Assembly: GCA_026169375.1 (NCBI GenBank)
Contig: JAPFCR010000016.1
Coordinates: 1 to 58,141, forward strand
Length of the DNA: 58,141 nt
Reading direction: 5' to 3'
Source of the DNA: Sporosarcina sp.
Lineage (GTDB): Bacteria > Bacillota > Bacilli > Bacillales_A > Planococcaceae
Part shown: one piece after another, positions 1 to 12,343 of the stretch
Layout of the letters: each line of letters opens with the position of its first letter
Numbering within the stretch: position 1 is the stretch's first letter
Program-made: the position numbers and the translations under genes
The notes under the pieces: model-generated
What the model saw: the letters and a program-made list of their open reading frames with translations, nothing else
What the model was told of the DNA's origin: nothing
Databases searched by the model: none

Positions 1-47
1 GCACGCCGCCAGCGTTCGTCCTGAGCCAGGATCAAACTCTCCATAAT
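1..47 (-). rRNA. 16S rRNA, 5' end only (truncated by window)
   Basis: The reverse complement reads from a mature 16S start through the universal GAGTTTGATCCTGGCTCAG (27F) site into GACGAACGCTGGCGGCGTGC. Only about the first 47 nt are inside the window. The gene runs leftward out of the window, in the place of the rrn operon that follows gyrA in Bacillus subtilis. The exact mature 5' end is estimated from the B. subtilis start. Confidence 0.96.
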
Positions 48-348
48 AGAGAAATTCGATTAGCTCGATTTCTTTGCTGGCATCTTGTTAGATGTCCATT
101 TGAATCCGAAGATTCAGTTCTCATAATTGAACGTGTCAATCATGAATGTATATCTTGACGTTTTGCTGTTCAGTTTTCAAGGTTCATATTATAGAAGGAA
201 ACCTTCACAACTTCCTTCCTTCGTCGCAACCGACCTCCGGATAGCAACTCTTACATCATATCAAGTTACCGAACTGATGTCAACACCTTTCCAGAAATAT
301 CTTTCAAGATGTTTTTTGTTTTTGCTGCTTGTTGAAGCAACGTATATA
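48..348 (-). other. rRNA operon leader
   Basis: This stretch lies between the promoters and the 16S start. On the minus strand it contains ACCTTGAAAACTGAACAGC (near 160-183), a phrase typical of Bacillales rRNA leaders and spacers that takes part in processing stems and antitermination. A short reading frame on the opposite strand (127-387) has no ribosome site and is not a gene. Confidence 0.7.
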
Positions 349-377
349 AATATACCATCTTCCTTTTTTTATTTCAA
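349..377 (-). promoter_or_regulatory. Sigma-A promoter of the rRNA operon, proximal
   Basis: On the minus strand TTGAAA (377-372) and TATATT (354-349) are separated by exactly 17 bp, about 300 nt upstream of the 16S start. Spacing and position fit a Bacillus rrn P2-type promoter. Confidence 0.65.
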
Positions 378-463
378 GCCCTTTTAAATAGAAAGTTTAT
401 TATAAACATTCAAAACCGACGTGTGGTTTTGTAAAATTATGCTCTTTTATAAATCCCTTCTAT

Positions 464-492
464 ATAATAGACCAATAAATCAATCCAACCAA
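464..492 (-). promoter_or_regulatory. Sigma-A promoter of the rRNA operon, distal
   Basis: On the minus strand TTGGTT (492-487) and TATTAT (469-464) are separated by 17 bp. Together with the promoter about 115 bp closer to the 16S gene it would form a tandem P1/P2 arrangement as in B. subtilis rrn operons. The -35 is imperfect, so this is less certain than the proximal one. Confidence 0.5.
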
Positions 493-561
493 TTAGAAAG
501 TGTATACTAAAAAGTCTTTAAACCATCTTATTTGAATGAATCTCTTAGTGTTTCAAATAAT

Positions 562-605
562 AAAAAGCATGTTCTTTCTATACGATACTACGAAAGAACA
601 TACTT
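562..605 (-). terminator. Intrinsic terminator after the HD-GYP gene
   Basis: On the minus strand a 14-bp stem (AAGTATGTTCTTTC with GAAAGAACATGCTT) encloses a 13-nt loop and is followed by a T-run. It lies 18 nt beyond the HD-GYP stop and separates that gene from the rRNA promoters. Confidence 0.85.
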
Positions 606-622
606 AGATTCAGTTTTATAAT

Positions 623-1711
623 TTAAAATGATAATACTTCTTCTATTGAAATACTTCGCATCTTTGTTAAATCTATTATATTGCCATTTTCCTTCAACTT
701 TATAACTGGACGAAATGGTTCGGCTTGGTGAAGGTAAGCGACGGCACCAATGTCTTGATTCGATAACCTCACCGTTGTACCAATTGAAAGACGACCCGCC
801 ACTTCATAAAGTGCATTAATCACTTCAACGTCAAATGCTTCATATGTATCTTTAAACGATTCTAATATTTTATACGGTGACTCTTTAGAACGATAAATAC
901 GCTCTGACGTTCTAGCATGATAAACGTCGGCAGTCCCTAGTATTTTTGCATACAACGTTATATAATCTCGTTTTTCATGTCTTGGATAACCACTGCCATC
1001 TAAACGTTCATGGTGTTGTAAAACCGCCAACTTCATTTCTGTTCTTAGAAGAGGCGAATCATTAATCATTTGGTAGCTATAGACAGGATGCTTTTTGACT
1101 TCATTATATTCTTTTGTTGTAAGACGCCCTTTTTTATTTAAAATCGTAAGTGGAATTTTTGCCATCCCGCAATCGATCAGCGTCCCTGCAATTCCTAATT
1201 GAATTGTTTCACCGGCTGATAAATTCATTTTTTCACCGATTGCATGAGCTAGTAATCCTACAGCAATTGAATGGTGATAAATATACTCTTCCTTCGTTGC
1301 GACAGTAGTTAAAAAGGTTAGTTCGCTTTCAGGCCTCTTTAGTTGTTCTAACAAAGGAACAATAATTGAACGCATTTTAGCGACGTCAGGCTTGATTCCT
1401 GATTGCCATTTAACAAACTCTTTCTTCACTTGTTGCACGGCTTCTTCGTATTGATTTTGAAACGTTGGCTTTTTTACTTGTTTCACCGCCATGTCATTCT
1501 CTACTTTTTCAAGAGTATCCTGTTCTGGATTGGAAGTTGTGTTTGGTTTTACTTTAATCTTTTGAATTGCGAATAGCTGTAACACATTCAAATGTTCATC
1601 TGTTAATACTGTGTTTTTTCTAACGATTGGATAAATCGTATTCTTATACACATCTTCAGTAACGATTACGCCTTTTTTTACCTCAGACAACTTTACGAAT
1701 ACATCGCTCAT
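623..1711 (-). CDS. HD-GYP domain protein with degenerate HD motif
   Basis: A 362-residue HD-GYP family protein; active members hydrolyse cyclic di-GMP. The frame could open at 1789, but an AAAGGAGT ribosome site sits 8-9 nt before the ATG at 1711, so that start (MSDVFVKLSEVKKG) is chosen. The N-terminal 110 residues are a typical HD-GYP-associated region; the catalytic domain follows at about 140-310. The second signature HHERLDGSGYP is intact, and so is the TSERIYR segment. The first signature, normally LLHDIGKIGIP, reads TLIDCGMAKIP: the metal-binding histidine is isoleucine and the GK is lost. This protein is therefore probably weak or inactive as a phosphodiesterase, or acts as a sensor. 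It follows gyrA and the sortase-like gene and ends at its own terminator. Confidence 0.85.
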   Translation of the reverse strand: MSDVFVKLSEVKKGVIVTEDVYKNTIYPIVRKNTVLTDEHLNVLQLFAIQKIKVKPNTTSNPEQDTLEKVENDMAVKQVKKPTFQNQYEEAVQQVKKEFVKWQSGIKPDVAKMRSIIVPLLEQLKRPESELTFLTTVATKEEYIYHHSIAVGLLAHAIGEKMNLSAGETIQLGIAGTLIDCGMAKIPLTILNKKGRLTTKEYNEVKKHPVYSYQMINDSPLLRTEMKLAVLQHHERLDGSGYPRHEKRDYITLYAKILGTADVYHARTSERIYRSKESPYKILESFKDTYEAFDVEVINALYEVAGRLSIGTTVRLSNQDIGAVAYLHQAEPFRPVIKLKENGNIIDLTKMRSISIEEVLSF

Positions 1712-1856
1712 AATTATTGACTCCTTTACTTCGCTTAGAATGATCTTCTCCGGTCTTTCTACAGATTCATTACACAGCTTACATACCATTAACTATACTA
1801 AACATTTGAACTATTGCACAATAGCCTCTCGAAAATGACCTTATTCCACGAAGACA

Positions 1857-2213
1857 TCATTTTTCCTTTGAAATCTCTTCGATTAATTTACCTTTTACAG
1901 CTACACGCTGCCTACCGGAAACTGTACAGGTAATTAACGTAAGTTTATTTAAGTTTTCTTGGTCATCTAGTACGTCCACATCCGTTGCTTCAATCACTTC
2001 TGAACTAGTAATTTCATAGGCATACGTTTTTTCTTTCGCGTGTAAATAAGCCATTTCTCCGACAGGCACTTCGTCTAAATTACTAAAGTGACGTCCATCC
2101 CGGTATCCCCTATGTCCTGCAATAGTGAAATTCCTCAATCCTGGTTTTTGGTTTTCTTTAATTTGTGTTAAAGCGAGACTTAGGTTCTTATCATCGATTA
2201 AAATTGCTTTCAT
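1857..2213 (-). CDS. Truncated sortase-like protein (no membrane anchor)
   Basis: About 118 residues matching the C-terminal two thirds of a class D/E-type sortase. The three catalytic residues appear in order: His in FTIAGHRGYRDGRHF, Cys in LTLITCT, and Arg in SGRQRVAVKGKLI. Sortases are normally about 200 residues and start with a transmembrane anchor plus first beta strands; these are missing. AAAGGG lies 10 nt before the ATG at 2213; a GTG at 2222 is an alternative. No sortase-like sequence can be read in the 190 nt between here and gyrA. It is either a decayed sortase or a small soluble derivative with its catalytic triad kept. The HD-GYP gene follows 145 nt downstream, possibly on the same transcript. 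Confidence 0.7.
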   Translation of the reverse strand: MKAILIDDKNLSLALTQIKENQKPGLRNFTIAGHRGYRDGRHFSNLDEVPVGEMAYLHAKEKTYAYEITSSEVIEATDVDVLDDQENLNKLTLITCTVSGRQRVAVKGKLIEEISKEK

Positions 2214-2356
2214 ATTTATCACGCCCTTTAATTATTTATAAATTGGAAAATTAGTATTAACACCATTTACCTTTCTCTAATAAAAATACGTTATACCTAT
2301 CAAAAAATCCAACCTTAATTTGAAAGCGATAGTTCATGAACAAATATGTGGGTAAA

Positions 2357-2402
2357 CAAAAAGACAGTTCAATCTCGTATGACCGATCCTGAACTGTCTT
2401 TC
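2357..2402 (-). terminator. Intrinsic terminator after gyrA
   Basis: On the minus strand an 11-bp stem (AAAGACAGTTC with GAACTGTCTTT) with a 20-nt loop ends in TTTTTG, 11 nt past the gyrA stop. Confidence 0.85.
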
Positions 2403-2412
2403 ATTTATGTTG

Positions 2413-4917
2413 TTATTCTTCCATTTCTTCCTCAGTCTCAGAAACCTCATCGTCTACTGTTTCTGACGCTTCTTCAGTTTCTTCTTCGTCTTCTTTTTCA
2501 ACTTTCGCGACAGTTGCGACGACTTCTTCATCTCCTAAACGAATGAGTCGAACGCCTTGTGTGCTACGACCAATGACAGAAATATCATCAATATCCATAC
2601 GAATTAAAACACCATTTATCGTAATAAGCATAAGATCTTCTGTACCGTCCACGGTTTTCATCGCAACAAGTGGGCCATTACGGTCTGTGACATGTAATGT
2701 TTTAACACCATAACCGCCACGATTTTGCACACGGTATTCTTCTTCACTTGTACGTTTCCCGTAGCCATTTTCAGTGACGACAAGTACTTCATAATCTTCT
2801 CGTAAAATATCCATCCCAATCACATGATCTCGGTCGCGTAAACGAATTCCCCGGACACCGCCCGCAGTACGTCCCATTGAACGAATAGCTTCTTCTTCAA
2901 AGCGAATGAGCATGCCATCTTTTGTACCAATGACAATATCTTCTGTACCATCAGTCATCTTTACACCAATAAGTTCATCATCTCCTCGCAATGTGAGAGC
3001 GATTAACCCATTTGCACGGATATTAGCAAAGGCAGCAACAGTCGTTCGTTTTGCGACACCATTTCGGGTCACAAAGAAAAAGTATTGATCTTCATGGAAC
3101 TCATCAACTGGAATCATTGCCGTTACTTTTTCATCTTTATCCACGCCGAGTAAATTAATGATTGGAAGTCCTTTTGCCGTTCGACTAAATTCTGGAATTT
3201 GATAGCCTTTTGTACGGAAAACTCTTCCCTTCGACGTAAAGAACAATATCGTATCATGCGTTGACGTATTCAGTAAATGTTCGACAAAATCATCTTCATT
3301 CGTCCCCATTCCTTGAATCCCACGTCCGCCGCGGCGTTGACTTCGGTAGGTATTCGCTGGTAAACGTTTAATATAACCGTGGTGCGTTAATGTTAAGACT
3401 AAATTCTCCTCAGGAATGAGGTCTTCATCTTCAATCATTTCCGCTCCGCCTACTGTAATTTCCGTACGACGGTCATCCGCGTAACGTTCCTTTAGTTCTA
3501 TTAATTCCTCGCGAATAATGTCTAATAATTTCGCTTCATCTGCTAAAATCTCACGTAATTCCGCGATCAGTACTTGAAGTTCATTATACTCTTCCTCGAT
3601 TTTTCCACGTTCTAATCCTGTTAAACGTTGGAGACGCATATCTAAAATTGCTTGCGCCTGACGTTCAGAAAGATCAAATTTTGACATTAAGCCTGTTTTT
3701 GCTTCTTCGGTCGTTTTCGACGCACGAATTAAAGAAATAATCGCATCAATATTATCAAGTGCAATCCGTAATCCTTCTAAAATATGCGCACGATTTTCTG
3801 CTCGGCGTAAATCATATTGTGTACGTCTACGAATAACAACTTTCTGATGTTCTAAGTAATGATATAAAATTTCCTTCAGAGAAAGGACTTGCGGTGTACC
3901 ATCAACGAGCGCTAGCATATTAACCCCAAAACTCGATTGTAGTGCAGTTTGTTTATATAAATTATTTAATAAGACATTCGCATTTGCATCTCGACGCACT
4001 TCAATGACAACTCTCATGCCATTACGGTCTGATTCGTCACGTAAATCTGAAATGCCTTCTATTTTTTTATCCCGAACGAGTTCTGCAATTTTTTCTATAA
4101 GCCTCGCCTTGTTTACTTGATAGGGTAGTTCGTGAATGAGAATCGTTTCTCTGCCATTCGATTTTTGTTCAATTTCTACTTTTCCTCGAATAATGAGAGA
4201 GCCTCTCCCTGTTTCATACGCTCGACGAATGCCACTACGTCCTAAAATGATTCCACCTGTTGGAAAATCAGGTCCTGGGATAATCTCCATTAGCTCTTCT
4301 GTCGTGATTTCAGCATTGTCTGCTAAAGCGAGTACCGCATCAATCGTTTCTCCTAAATGGTGAGGCGGTAGGTTCGTTGCCATCCCAACCGCAATCCCCG
4401 ATGTCCCATTCACAAGTAGATTTGGAAAACGACTCGGTAAAACGACTGGCTCTCGGTCTTGTCCATCATAGTTATCTTGATAGTCAATTGTATCTTTATT
4501 AATATCTCGTAGTAATTCCATCGCAATGCGAGACATACGTGATTCCGTATAACGCATTGCAGCTGCAGCGTCACCATCTACAGAACCAAAGTTTCCATGC
4601 CCGTCTACAAGCATATAACGATAGTTGAAGTCTTGCGCCATTCGAACCATCGTATCGTATACAGCACTGTCACCGTGTGGATGGTATTTACCAATGACAT
4701 CCCCTACAATACGGGCTGATTTTTTATGTGGCTTGTCTGCGGTATTCCCGAGATCTTGCATCGCATATAAAATACGGCGATGTACTGGTTTCAATCCGTC
4801 ACGAACGTCTGGAAGTGCACGTGAAACAATTACACTCATCGCATAGTCTAAAAATGATGTTCTCATTTCGGTGCTAATATTAATTCCTTTGACGCCGTGA
4901 TTTGGCGTGTCTGCCAT
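2413..4917 (-). CDS. gyrA: DNA gyrase subunit A
   Basis: DNA gyrase subunit A, 834 residues, the breakage-reunion half of the A2B2 enzyme that introduces negative supercoils. The winged-helix/tower domain comes first, with the catalytic tyrosine in [13 protein letters not shown] (about 122). The C-terminal beta-pinwheel carries the GyrA box [11 protein letters not shown] (about 530), which separates it from topoisomerase IV ParC. The quinolone region reads [16 protein letters not shown], with the wild-type serine at the usual resistance position. The last 30 residues are strongly acidic ([15 protein letters not shown]), a common GyrA tail that tunes supercoiling. An AAGGAGT site precedes the ATG by 9 nt. 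gyrB lies 139 nt upstream, and a terminator follows the stop. Confidence 0.97.
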   Translation of the reverse strand: MADTPNHGVKGINISTEMRTSFLDYAMSVIVSRALPDVRDGLKPVHRRILYAMQDLGNTADKPHKKSARIVGDVIGKYHPHGDSAVYDTMVRMAQDFNYRYMLVDGHGNFGSVDGDAAAAMRYTESRMSRIAMELLRDINKDTIDYQDNYDGQDREPVVLPSRFPNLLVNGTSGIAVGMATNLPPHHLGETIDAVLALADNAEITTEELMEIIPGPDFPTGGIILGRSGIRRAYETGRGSLIIRGKVEIEQKSNGRETILIHELPYQVNKARLIEKIAELVRDKKIEGISDLRDESDRNGMRVVIEVRRDANANVLLNNLYKQTALQSSFGVNMLALVDGTPQVLSLKEILYHYLEHQKVVIRRRTQYDLRRAENRAHILEGLRIALDNIDAIISLIRASKTTEEAKTGLMSKFDLSERQAQAILDMRLQRLTGLERGKIEEEYNELQVLIAELREILADEAKLLDIIREELIELKERYADDRRTEITVGGAEMIEDEDLIPEENLVLTLTHHGYIKRLPANTYRSQRRGGRGIQGMGTNEDDFVEHLLNTSTHDTILFFTSKGRVFRTKGYQIPEFSRTAKGLPIINLLGVDKDEKVTAMIPVDEFHEDQYFFFVTRNGVAKRTTVAAFANIRANGLIALTLRGDDELIGVKMTDGTEDIVIGTKDGMLIRFEEEAIRSMGRTAGGVRGIRLRDRDHVIGMDILREDYEVLVVTENGYGKRTSEEEYRVQNRGGYGVKTLHVTDRNGPLVAMKTVDGTEDLMLITINGVLIRMDIDDISVIGRSTQGVRLIRLGDEEVVATVAKVEKEDEEETEEASETVDDEVSETEEEMEE

Positions 4918-5056
4918 ATCGGTATACTCCTTTCAGTTTCCTGTAATGAAGATCTTTTAAATTTATTTCATATATGAATTCAAAATAATATTGATAGAAG
5001 CCTCAGACGATTGATTGAATACAAATTGCCGCCCGCTATCCCTCTATCAACATTAC

Positions 5057-7417
<2,361 letters not shown>

Positions 7418-8533
7418 TTATTTTTTTTTCACAGTGCCTGCAGTTACTTCAAATATCTCTGCTTGCCTAATGGTTTCATGGTGAATTCCACTAATATTTG
7501 TCGTCGTTACAAATGTTTGGACTTCACCTTGAATTGTATTTAATAAATGTGATTGCCTATAATCATCTAATTCCGATAACACGTCATCTAGTAAAAGAAT
7601 CGGTGGTTCTCCAACTTCTTGTTTTACAAGTTCAATTTCTGCCAATTTTAGCGATAATGCAGTCGTTCTTTGCTGGCCTTGTGAACCGAAAGTTTGAATA
7701 TCATAGCCGTTGACGGAGAAATGTAAGTCATCACGATGGGGACCAACGAGCGTTACACCACGCTCAATTTCACGTGAACGAACTTCCTTCAGCTTTTCCT
7801 CAAGGATTCCCTTCATTTCCTCAGTCGTCTGCTTAGAATTCAATTCTTTCAATGTGCTGTACGAAACATTCAAAGATTCCATACCACGCGAAATACCTCG
7901 GTGGATTGGCTCAGCCCACTTTTGTAGAAGTTCCATGAAATAAAAGCGCTTTTGAATAATTTGTACAGCAGCTTGAATATACTGTTCTGTATAAACATCA
8001 AACATTACGTCATTGAAATTTAACTTTCCACGGTTTTCTCGAAGCATCGCATTGCGTTGTTTTAATATTTTTTGGAACGTTAATAAGTCATGTAAGTAAA
8101 CTGGAGAGATTTGACCAATTTCCATATCGAGAAACCGCCTTCTTACTGAAGGACTCCCTTTTACAAGATTTAAATCTTCCGGCGCGAACATCACAACGTT
8201 TAATTTGCCAATGTAATCGCTCAGACGATTTTGTTCCAAATGATTAACGCGGGCTTTTTTTCCTTTTTTAGAAATAACAAGTTCAAGTGGGAGCGGTCCA
8301 TACTTTCGCTTAATGGTCCCTTCTATTTTACCATACTCTTGTTCCCAACGTATCAAATCACGATCATTTGACGTTCTATGGGACTTTGCCATCGACAAAA
8401 CGTAGATTGCCTCCATGACATTTGTTTTTCCTTGTGCATTTTCTCCAATGAACACATTAATCTCTGGTGAAAAAGTTAAATCTAACGTTTCGTAATTTCG
8501 ATAATTCGTTAATACGAGTTGTTCAATGTGCAT
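7418..8533 (-). CDS. recF: DNA replication and repair protein RecF
   Basis: RecF, 371 residues, an SMC/ABC-type ATPase that loads RecA at single-strand gaps with RecO and RecR. Walker A is GENAQGKTN (about 31-39); the SMC-like signature is [17 protein letters not shown]; Walker B is [15 protein letters not shown] (about 320). The length matches the family (about 370). The gene starts inside the 3' end of yaaA, overlapping it by 11 nt, so translation is probably coupled; no strong ribosome site of its own is visible. The C-terminus ends in a lysine run. Confidence 0.96.
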   Translation of the reverse strand: MHIEQLVLTNYRNYETLDLTFSPEINVFIGENAQGKTNVMEAIYVLSMAKSHRTSNDRDLIRWEQEYGKIEGTIKRKYGPLPLELVISKKGKKARVNHLEQNRLSDYIGKLNVVMFAPEDLNLVKGSPSVRRRFLDMEIGQISPVYLHDLLTFQKILKQRNAMLRENRGKLNFNDVMFDVYTEQYIQAAVQIIQKRFYFMELLQKWAEPIHRGISRGMESLNVSYSTLKELNSKQTTEEMKGILEEKLKEVRSREIERGVTLVGPHRDDLHFSVNGYDIQTFGSQGQQRTTALSLKLAEIELVKQEVGEPPILLLDDVLSELDDYRQSHLLNTIQGEVQTFVTTTNISGIHHETIRQAEIFEVTAGTVKKK

Positions 8534-8762
8534 CCGTCGTTCCGTCTATCTCTTCGTTTATTTTAAACATGCCGAGTTCTGGAATTTCAATGATGTCTCC
8601 ATCTCTTACTTTTTTTCCACGCCTTTGTTCTTGTTCACCATTTACATAAACAATATGTTCGTCGAGATACCATTTGGCCATGCCACCTGAACCAATTAAG
8701 TTCACCATCTGTAGCAGTTGTCCAAGTGTGATAAATTCCGAATGGATCGTCAGGTCTGTCAT
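8523..8762 (-). CDS. yaaA: S4-domain RNA-binding protein YaaA
   Basis: A 79-residue protein made almost entirely of an S4 RNA-binding domain ([17 protein letters not shown], then [14 protein letters not shown] and [10 protein letters not shown]). Orthologues sit between dnaN and recF throughout Bacillales; B. subtilis YaaA has been linked to late 50S ribosome assembly. A GAAAGGTTG ribosome site precedes the ATG by 7 nt. It is separated from dnaN by a terminator and overlaps recF by 11 nt, so yaaA-recF probably form their own transcript. Confidence 0.9.
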   Translation of the reverse strand: MTDLTIHSEFITLGQLLQMVNLIGSGGMAKWYLDEHIVYVNGEQEQRRGKKVRDGDIIEIPELGMFKINEEIDGTTDAH

Positions 8763-8823
8763 TGATTTTCAACCTTTCATTTGTTAGTTATCCTTTCATT
8801 TTACAGGATTTGGCGCAGTAAGT

Positions 8824-8870
8824 AAAAAAAGACTACAAAATAAAGGATAAAATCGCTTTATTCGTAGTCC
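8824..8870 (-). terminator. Terminator after dnaN
   Basis: On the minus strand GGACTAC(GAATAAAG) pairs with (CTTTATTTT)GTAGTC and is followed by seven T residues. It ends the dnaA-dnaN operon about 60 nt past the dnaN stop and about 60 nt before the yaaA start. Confidence 0.8.
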
Positions 8871-8928
8871 AATGCATGTTTATACATCACTATTCATCAT
8901 TCACTTTTCTGTGAATATTTATACATTC

Positions 8929-10062
8929 TTAATACGTTCGGACAGGTAAAATTAATTGTAAGATTGAATCGCTATCAACTGACTTCAAAATAAATGGACG
9001 CATAGCACCTGTAAATTGGATTTCAATGTCTTGTCCATCAATCGCACGTAAGGCATCCATCATATATTTTGCACTGAATGAAATCTTCAGTTCTTCCCCT
9101 TCAACTTTAACGGCTTCAACAAGTTCTTCAACTTTTCCAACTTCAGGTGAGTTAGAAGAAATTTCTATCATTTTTTCATCAGTTGAAAAACGTACAATAT
9201 TGTTTTGTTCTTCTTTCGCAACTAAAGAAGCACGGTCAATCGATTGTAATAACGCACGGCCATTCACAACAATTGACGTCTTATGATCTTCAGGAATTAA
9301 CCTAGATGTATCCGGATAATTTCCTTCAAGTAAACGAGAATAGAACAAGACATGATTTATTTTAAATAAAACTTGCTGATCAGATATTAAAATTTCAACT
9401 GGATCATTGGAGTCTGGCAAAATTTTATTAAACTCTTGTAAGCTTTTCCCAGGGATTACAAAACTAAAAGGAATGGATGGCATATTTTCTGGTGTTGCGA
9501 GTCTTCTTGCAAGTCTATGACTATCCGTAGCGACACAAGATAAACGCCCATCTTCAACTGTCCAATGAACGCCAGTCAAAATAGGTCTTGTTTCTTGCTG
9601 CGAAACAGCAAAAACCGTTTCACGAATAATCGATTTCATCAAATCCGATTGTAAAGTGAAACTATGTTCATCTTTTACTTCAGGTAACACAGGATATTCA
9701 TCTGGGTTAGATCCGATTAATTTGAATTCAGATTTTCCTGATTGAATTAACGTTTGTAAGCCATCTGTTACATTAATTTTGACTTCGTTCGTTGGGAGTT
9801 TACGAATAATTTCACTAAAAACTCTTGCTTGAAGAATGATACTGCCTTTCTCCTCAATTTTAATAAGTTCTTTTCCATCTCTTTCAACTGGAATAAAAGT
9901 ACGAATGGTAATATCTGAATTACTACCAATCATAGACATTCCATTCTCATTCACTTCGATTTTTATTCCAGTTAAAATGGGAATTGTAACTTTTGAACTG
10001 ATTGCTTTCATGACGTCATTTAATCCGTCTAAAAGTTCATCTCTCACAATTTCAAATTTCAT
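8929..10062 (-). CDS. dnaN: DNA polymerase III beta sliding clamp
   Basis: The beta clamp, 377 residues, a homodimeric ring that tethers the polymerase to DNA. The three repeated clamp domains are recognisable, with the family-typical start MKFEIVRDELLDGLNDV and the terminal LILPVRTY that carries the hydrophobic-pocket residues. The length is within one residue of B. subtilis DnaN. A GAGGG site lies shortly before the ATG. It is second in the dnaA-dnaN operon; the 166 nt between the two genes hold the origin unwinding region. Confidence 0.97.
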   Translation of the reverse strand: MKFEIVRDELLDGLNDVMKAISSKVTIPILTGIKIEVNENGMSMIGSNSDITIRTFIPVERDGKELIKIEEKGSIILQARVFSEIIRKLPTNEVKINVTDGLQTLIQSGKSEFKLIGSNPDEYPVLPEVKDEHSFTLQSDLMKSIIRETVFAVSQQETRPILTGVHWTVEDGRLSCVATDSHRLARRLATPENMPSIPFSFVIPGKSLQEFNKILPDSNDPVEILISDQQVLFKINHVLFYSRLLEGNYPDTSRLIPEDHKTSIVVNGRALLQSIDRASLVAKEEQNNIVRFSTDEKMIEISSNSPEVGKVEELVEAVKVEGEELKISFSAKYMMDALRAIDGQDIEIQFTGAMRPFILKSVDSDSILQLILPVRTY

Positions 10063-10074
10063 TTCATACCCTCG

Positions 10075-10142
10075 CTTATATAATATTAATTAATTAATAA
10101 AGATCGTAGTAATAGTAATAGGCCCTGTGGATTTGTGGATAA
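10075..10142. promoter_or_regulatory. oriC unwinding module: AT-rich DUE, DnaA-trios, DnaA boxes
   Basis: Reading the plus strand: an AT-only stretch (10079-10100) is followed by five trinucleotides TAG-TAA-TAG-TAA-TAG (10107-10121), a GC-rich GGCCC, a near-match DnaA box TGTGGATTT (10126-10134) and a perfect one TGTGGATAA (10134-10142). This is the order described for the B. subtilis basal unwinding system, where DnaA bound to the boxes spreads on the DnaA-trios into the unwinding element. A further half-match TTTTCCACA is at about 10169-10177. Confidence 0.85.
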
Positions 10143-10228
10143 GTAGCTTTCGTGCTAGAGTCATAAGTTTTCCACATGTGCATAACCTGTTCATGGTCAT
10201 GCATAAGTTATTCTATGTTACTCACAGT

Positions 10229-11578
10229 CTACTCTCGGCCAAGTGCAGCTTTTATATCTTTTACATCTTGTTGTAATGCTTCGTCATCTTTTAACATCGT
10301 CGAAATTTTCTCATGCGCATGAATAACAGTTGAGTGATCTCGTCCTCCAAATTCGGAACCAATTTTTGGCAATGAAAAATCCGTCAATTCTCTTGATAAA
10401 TACATCGCAACTTGACGTGGGAATGCGATTGCGCGCGTTCTCTTTTTAGCTGAAAAATCTTCAAGTTGGATGTTAAAATGCTGTCCAACTTGCTTTTGAA
10501 TATCAAGAATTGTTACAGCTTTAGGTCTTGCATTTGGAATAATATCTTTTAAGGCTTCCCCGGCAAGTTCAACTGTAATATCACTATTTACAAGTGAAGA
10601 ATAGGCCACTACGCGAATCAGTGCCCCTTCAAGTTCTCGAATATTCGTATCAATTTCATTGGCAATGTACATCATCACTTCATTTGGAATGTTAATGAGT
10701 CCATCTGCCTTTGCTTTTTTACGTAAAATTGCAATTCGTGTTTCTAAATCTGGTGGCGTAATATCAGTTATTAGCCCCCATTCAAAGCGTGATCGAAGTC
10801 GATCTTCTAATGTTGGGATTTCTTTCGGTGGACGATCACTCGAAATAACAATTTGTTTCGACTCTTCATGCAATGTATTAAAAGTATGGAAAAATTCTTC
10901 TTGCGTTTGTTCTTTTCCAGCTAGAAATTGAATATCATCTATAAGAAGCACATCGACACTTCGGTACTTATTACGAAATTCAACTGCTTTATTATCACGA
11001 ATTGAATTAATAAACTCATTTGTAAATTTTTCTGAAGTTAAATAAACGACCTTGGCATTCGGATTATCTTCCAAAACGTAATGTCCAATCGCATGCATTA
11101 AGTGAGTTTTCCCAAGCCCAACTCCACCATAAATAAAAAGCGGATTATATGCCTTTGCAGGTGCTTCTGCGACGGCAAGTGAAGCGGCATGAGCAAAACG
11201 GTTCCCCGATCCAATGACAAATGTGTCAAAAGTATATTTGGAGTTTAGCATGCCAGCAATTGAATTAGTTGCAGGTGTTTCAACGGGCTGCTCAACTGGT
11301 TTAGGTACCATAAAATCCTTTTCTTCCATATCTTCAGGAACAACAAAATGGATGAAACGGTCTTCACCCGTAATTTCCGATAAAATTCCTGTAATAAGAT
11401 GAATATAGTTACTCTCCAACCAGTCTTTAGAGAATGTATTCGGAACAGCTATCGTGACGTTTTCTTCTTCATAGGAAATTAACTTTGTCGATTTTAACCA
11501 AGTTTCAAAACTAGGCCTCGAAATACGTTCTTCAATTTTCGACAGAACTTCATCCCATAACTTTTCAAGATCAGCCAC
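10229..11578 (-). CDS. dnaA: Chromosomal replication initiator DnaA
   Basis: DnaA, 449 residues, the AAA+ protein that binds DnaA boxes and melts the origin. Domain I is [30 protein letters not shown]; a linker follows (about 85-110). The AAA+ core has Walker [11 protein letters not shown] (about 151) and Walker [16 protein letters not shown]. The C-terminal helix-turn-helix carries the DnaA signature [16 protein letters not shown]. It starts with GTG, preceded by AAGGAGG. It is divergent from rpmH across the DnaA-box array, which suggests autoregulation. Confidence 0.98.
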   Translation of the reverse strand: MADLEKLWDEVLSKIEERISRPSFETWLKSTKLISYEEENVTIAVPNTFSKDWLESNYIHLITGILSEITGEDRFIHFVVPEDMEEKDFMVPKPVEQPVETPATNSIAGMLNSKYTFDTFVIGSGNRFAHAASLAVAEAPAKAYNPLFIYGGVGLGKTHLMHAIGHYVLEDNPNAKVVYLTSEKFTNEFINSIRDNKAVEFRNKYRSVDVLLIDDIQFLAGKEQTQEEFFHTFNTLHEESKQIVISSDRPPKEIPTLEDRLRSRFEWGLITDITPPDLETRIAILRKKAKADGLINIPNEVMMYIANEIDTNIRELEGALIRVVAYSSLVNSDITVELAGEALKDIIPNARPKAVTILDIQKQVGQHFNIQLEDFSAKKRTRAIAFPRQVAMYLSRELTDFSLPKIGSEFGGRDHSTVIHAHEKISTMLKDDEALQQDVKDIKAALGRE

Positions 11579-11940
11579 TTAGACGCCTCCTTTTCTATAG
11601 ATTATTAGCGTGAAGATATGTATTATACACATATAATCACCTTGTGGATAAGAGTTATTCAAAAGTGTGGAAAAAATTATCCACAACCTATTAACAATTG
11701 TGGATAAGAATTTTCGTTATAATATTGTGCACAACCAAATCTTTTTTATTGTAACAGGGTATTGAAGTAATTACAAGGCTTTGTTTAACTTACCCACAGG
11801 ACGCTCCACGACTGGGAAAACCTTTATCCACAGGCATTTATATGTGCATTTATTGTCGATATCTATTGTTTATAACTTTTTTCGACAAAAAACTGCAAAC
11901 AGAATCATACAAAGTAAAAACGTGTCGATGTGGATAACTT
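11579..11940. promoter_or_regulatory. oriC DnaA-box array upstream of dnaA
   Basis: Perfect 9-mers (TTATCCACA or its complement) are at 11643-11651, 11677-11685, 11699-11707, 11824-11832 and 11929-11937. One-mismatch boxes are at 11623-11631 (TTATACACA), 11666-11674 and 11790-11798. The array spans about 315 bp in the dnaA-rpmH intergenic space. With the unwinding module on the other side of dnaA it makes a bipartite origin like that of B. subtilis (incA/B plus incC). The rest of the gap up to the rpmH promoter is AT-rich and holds no gene. Confidence 0.92.
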
Positions 11941-12120
11941 TTTATGTGAAGAAAGATGGGATTAAAAGTTGAAAATAGCAAAGAAATATAAGTAATGTCT
12001 ATGATTGTTGAAGTGACATTTACTCTTTTAAAAGTTGTTGCAGTTAAAATAGGTTAGAAGCGAAAGTGAGGTAAATATGAATAGTGTCTTAAACGCTATT
12101 TATTTATTTTCAGTAAATGT

Positions 12121-12149
12121 TTGACTTTCGGATTGAATAAAATTATAAT
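12121..12149 (+). promoter_or_regulatory. Sigma-A promoter of rpmH
   Basis: TTGACT (12121-12126) and TATAAT (12144-12149) are separated by 17 bp and lie 57 nt upstream of the rpmH start. It is a near-consensus sigma-A promoter, as expected for a ribosomal protein gene. Confidence 0.8.
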
Positions 12150-12205
12150 TACTAGGACTGTCGAGAGTAAAGAGAACGACAATCAATGTAGGAGGTGTTT
12201 TATAA

Positions 12206-12343
12206 ATGAGTAAACGTACATTCCAACCAAAGAAACGTAAACATAGTAAAGTTCACGGCTTCCGTGCTAGAATGAGCACGAAAAGCGGTCGTAGAATAAT
12301 CGCAGCACGTCGTCGTAAAGGAAGAAAAGTGCTTTCAGCATAA
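12206..12343 (+). CDS. rpmH: 50S ribosomal protein L34
   Basis: A 45-residue, strongly basic protein beginning [20 protein letters not shown] and ending [11 protein letters not shown], the unmistakable L34 pattern. It is one residue longer than the B. subtilis protein. A GGAGGTG ribosome site is 9 nt before the ATG. It is first in the rightward cluster from the origin, has its own promoter, and is followed immediately by a terminator, so rnpA downstream depends on read-through or a separate promoter. Confidence 0.98.
   Translation: MSKRTFQPKKRKHSKVHGFRARMSTKSGRRIIAARRRKGRKVLSA

Noticed and set aside
127..387. 86-codon plus-strand reading frame
   Set aside because: It lies in the rRNA leader and promoter region, has no ribosome site and no protein-like pattern.
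2346..2546. Plus-strand frame over the gyrA end
   Set aside because: It is the complement of the gyrA acidic tail and terminator, giving a leucine/arginine-rich artefact.
11781..11972. 63-codon frame in oriC
   Set aside because: It runs through the DnaA-box array, lacks a ribosome site and encodes no recognisable protein.
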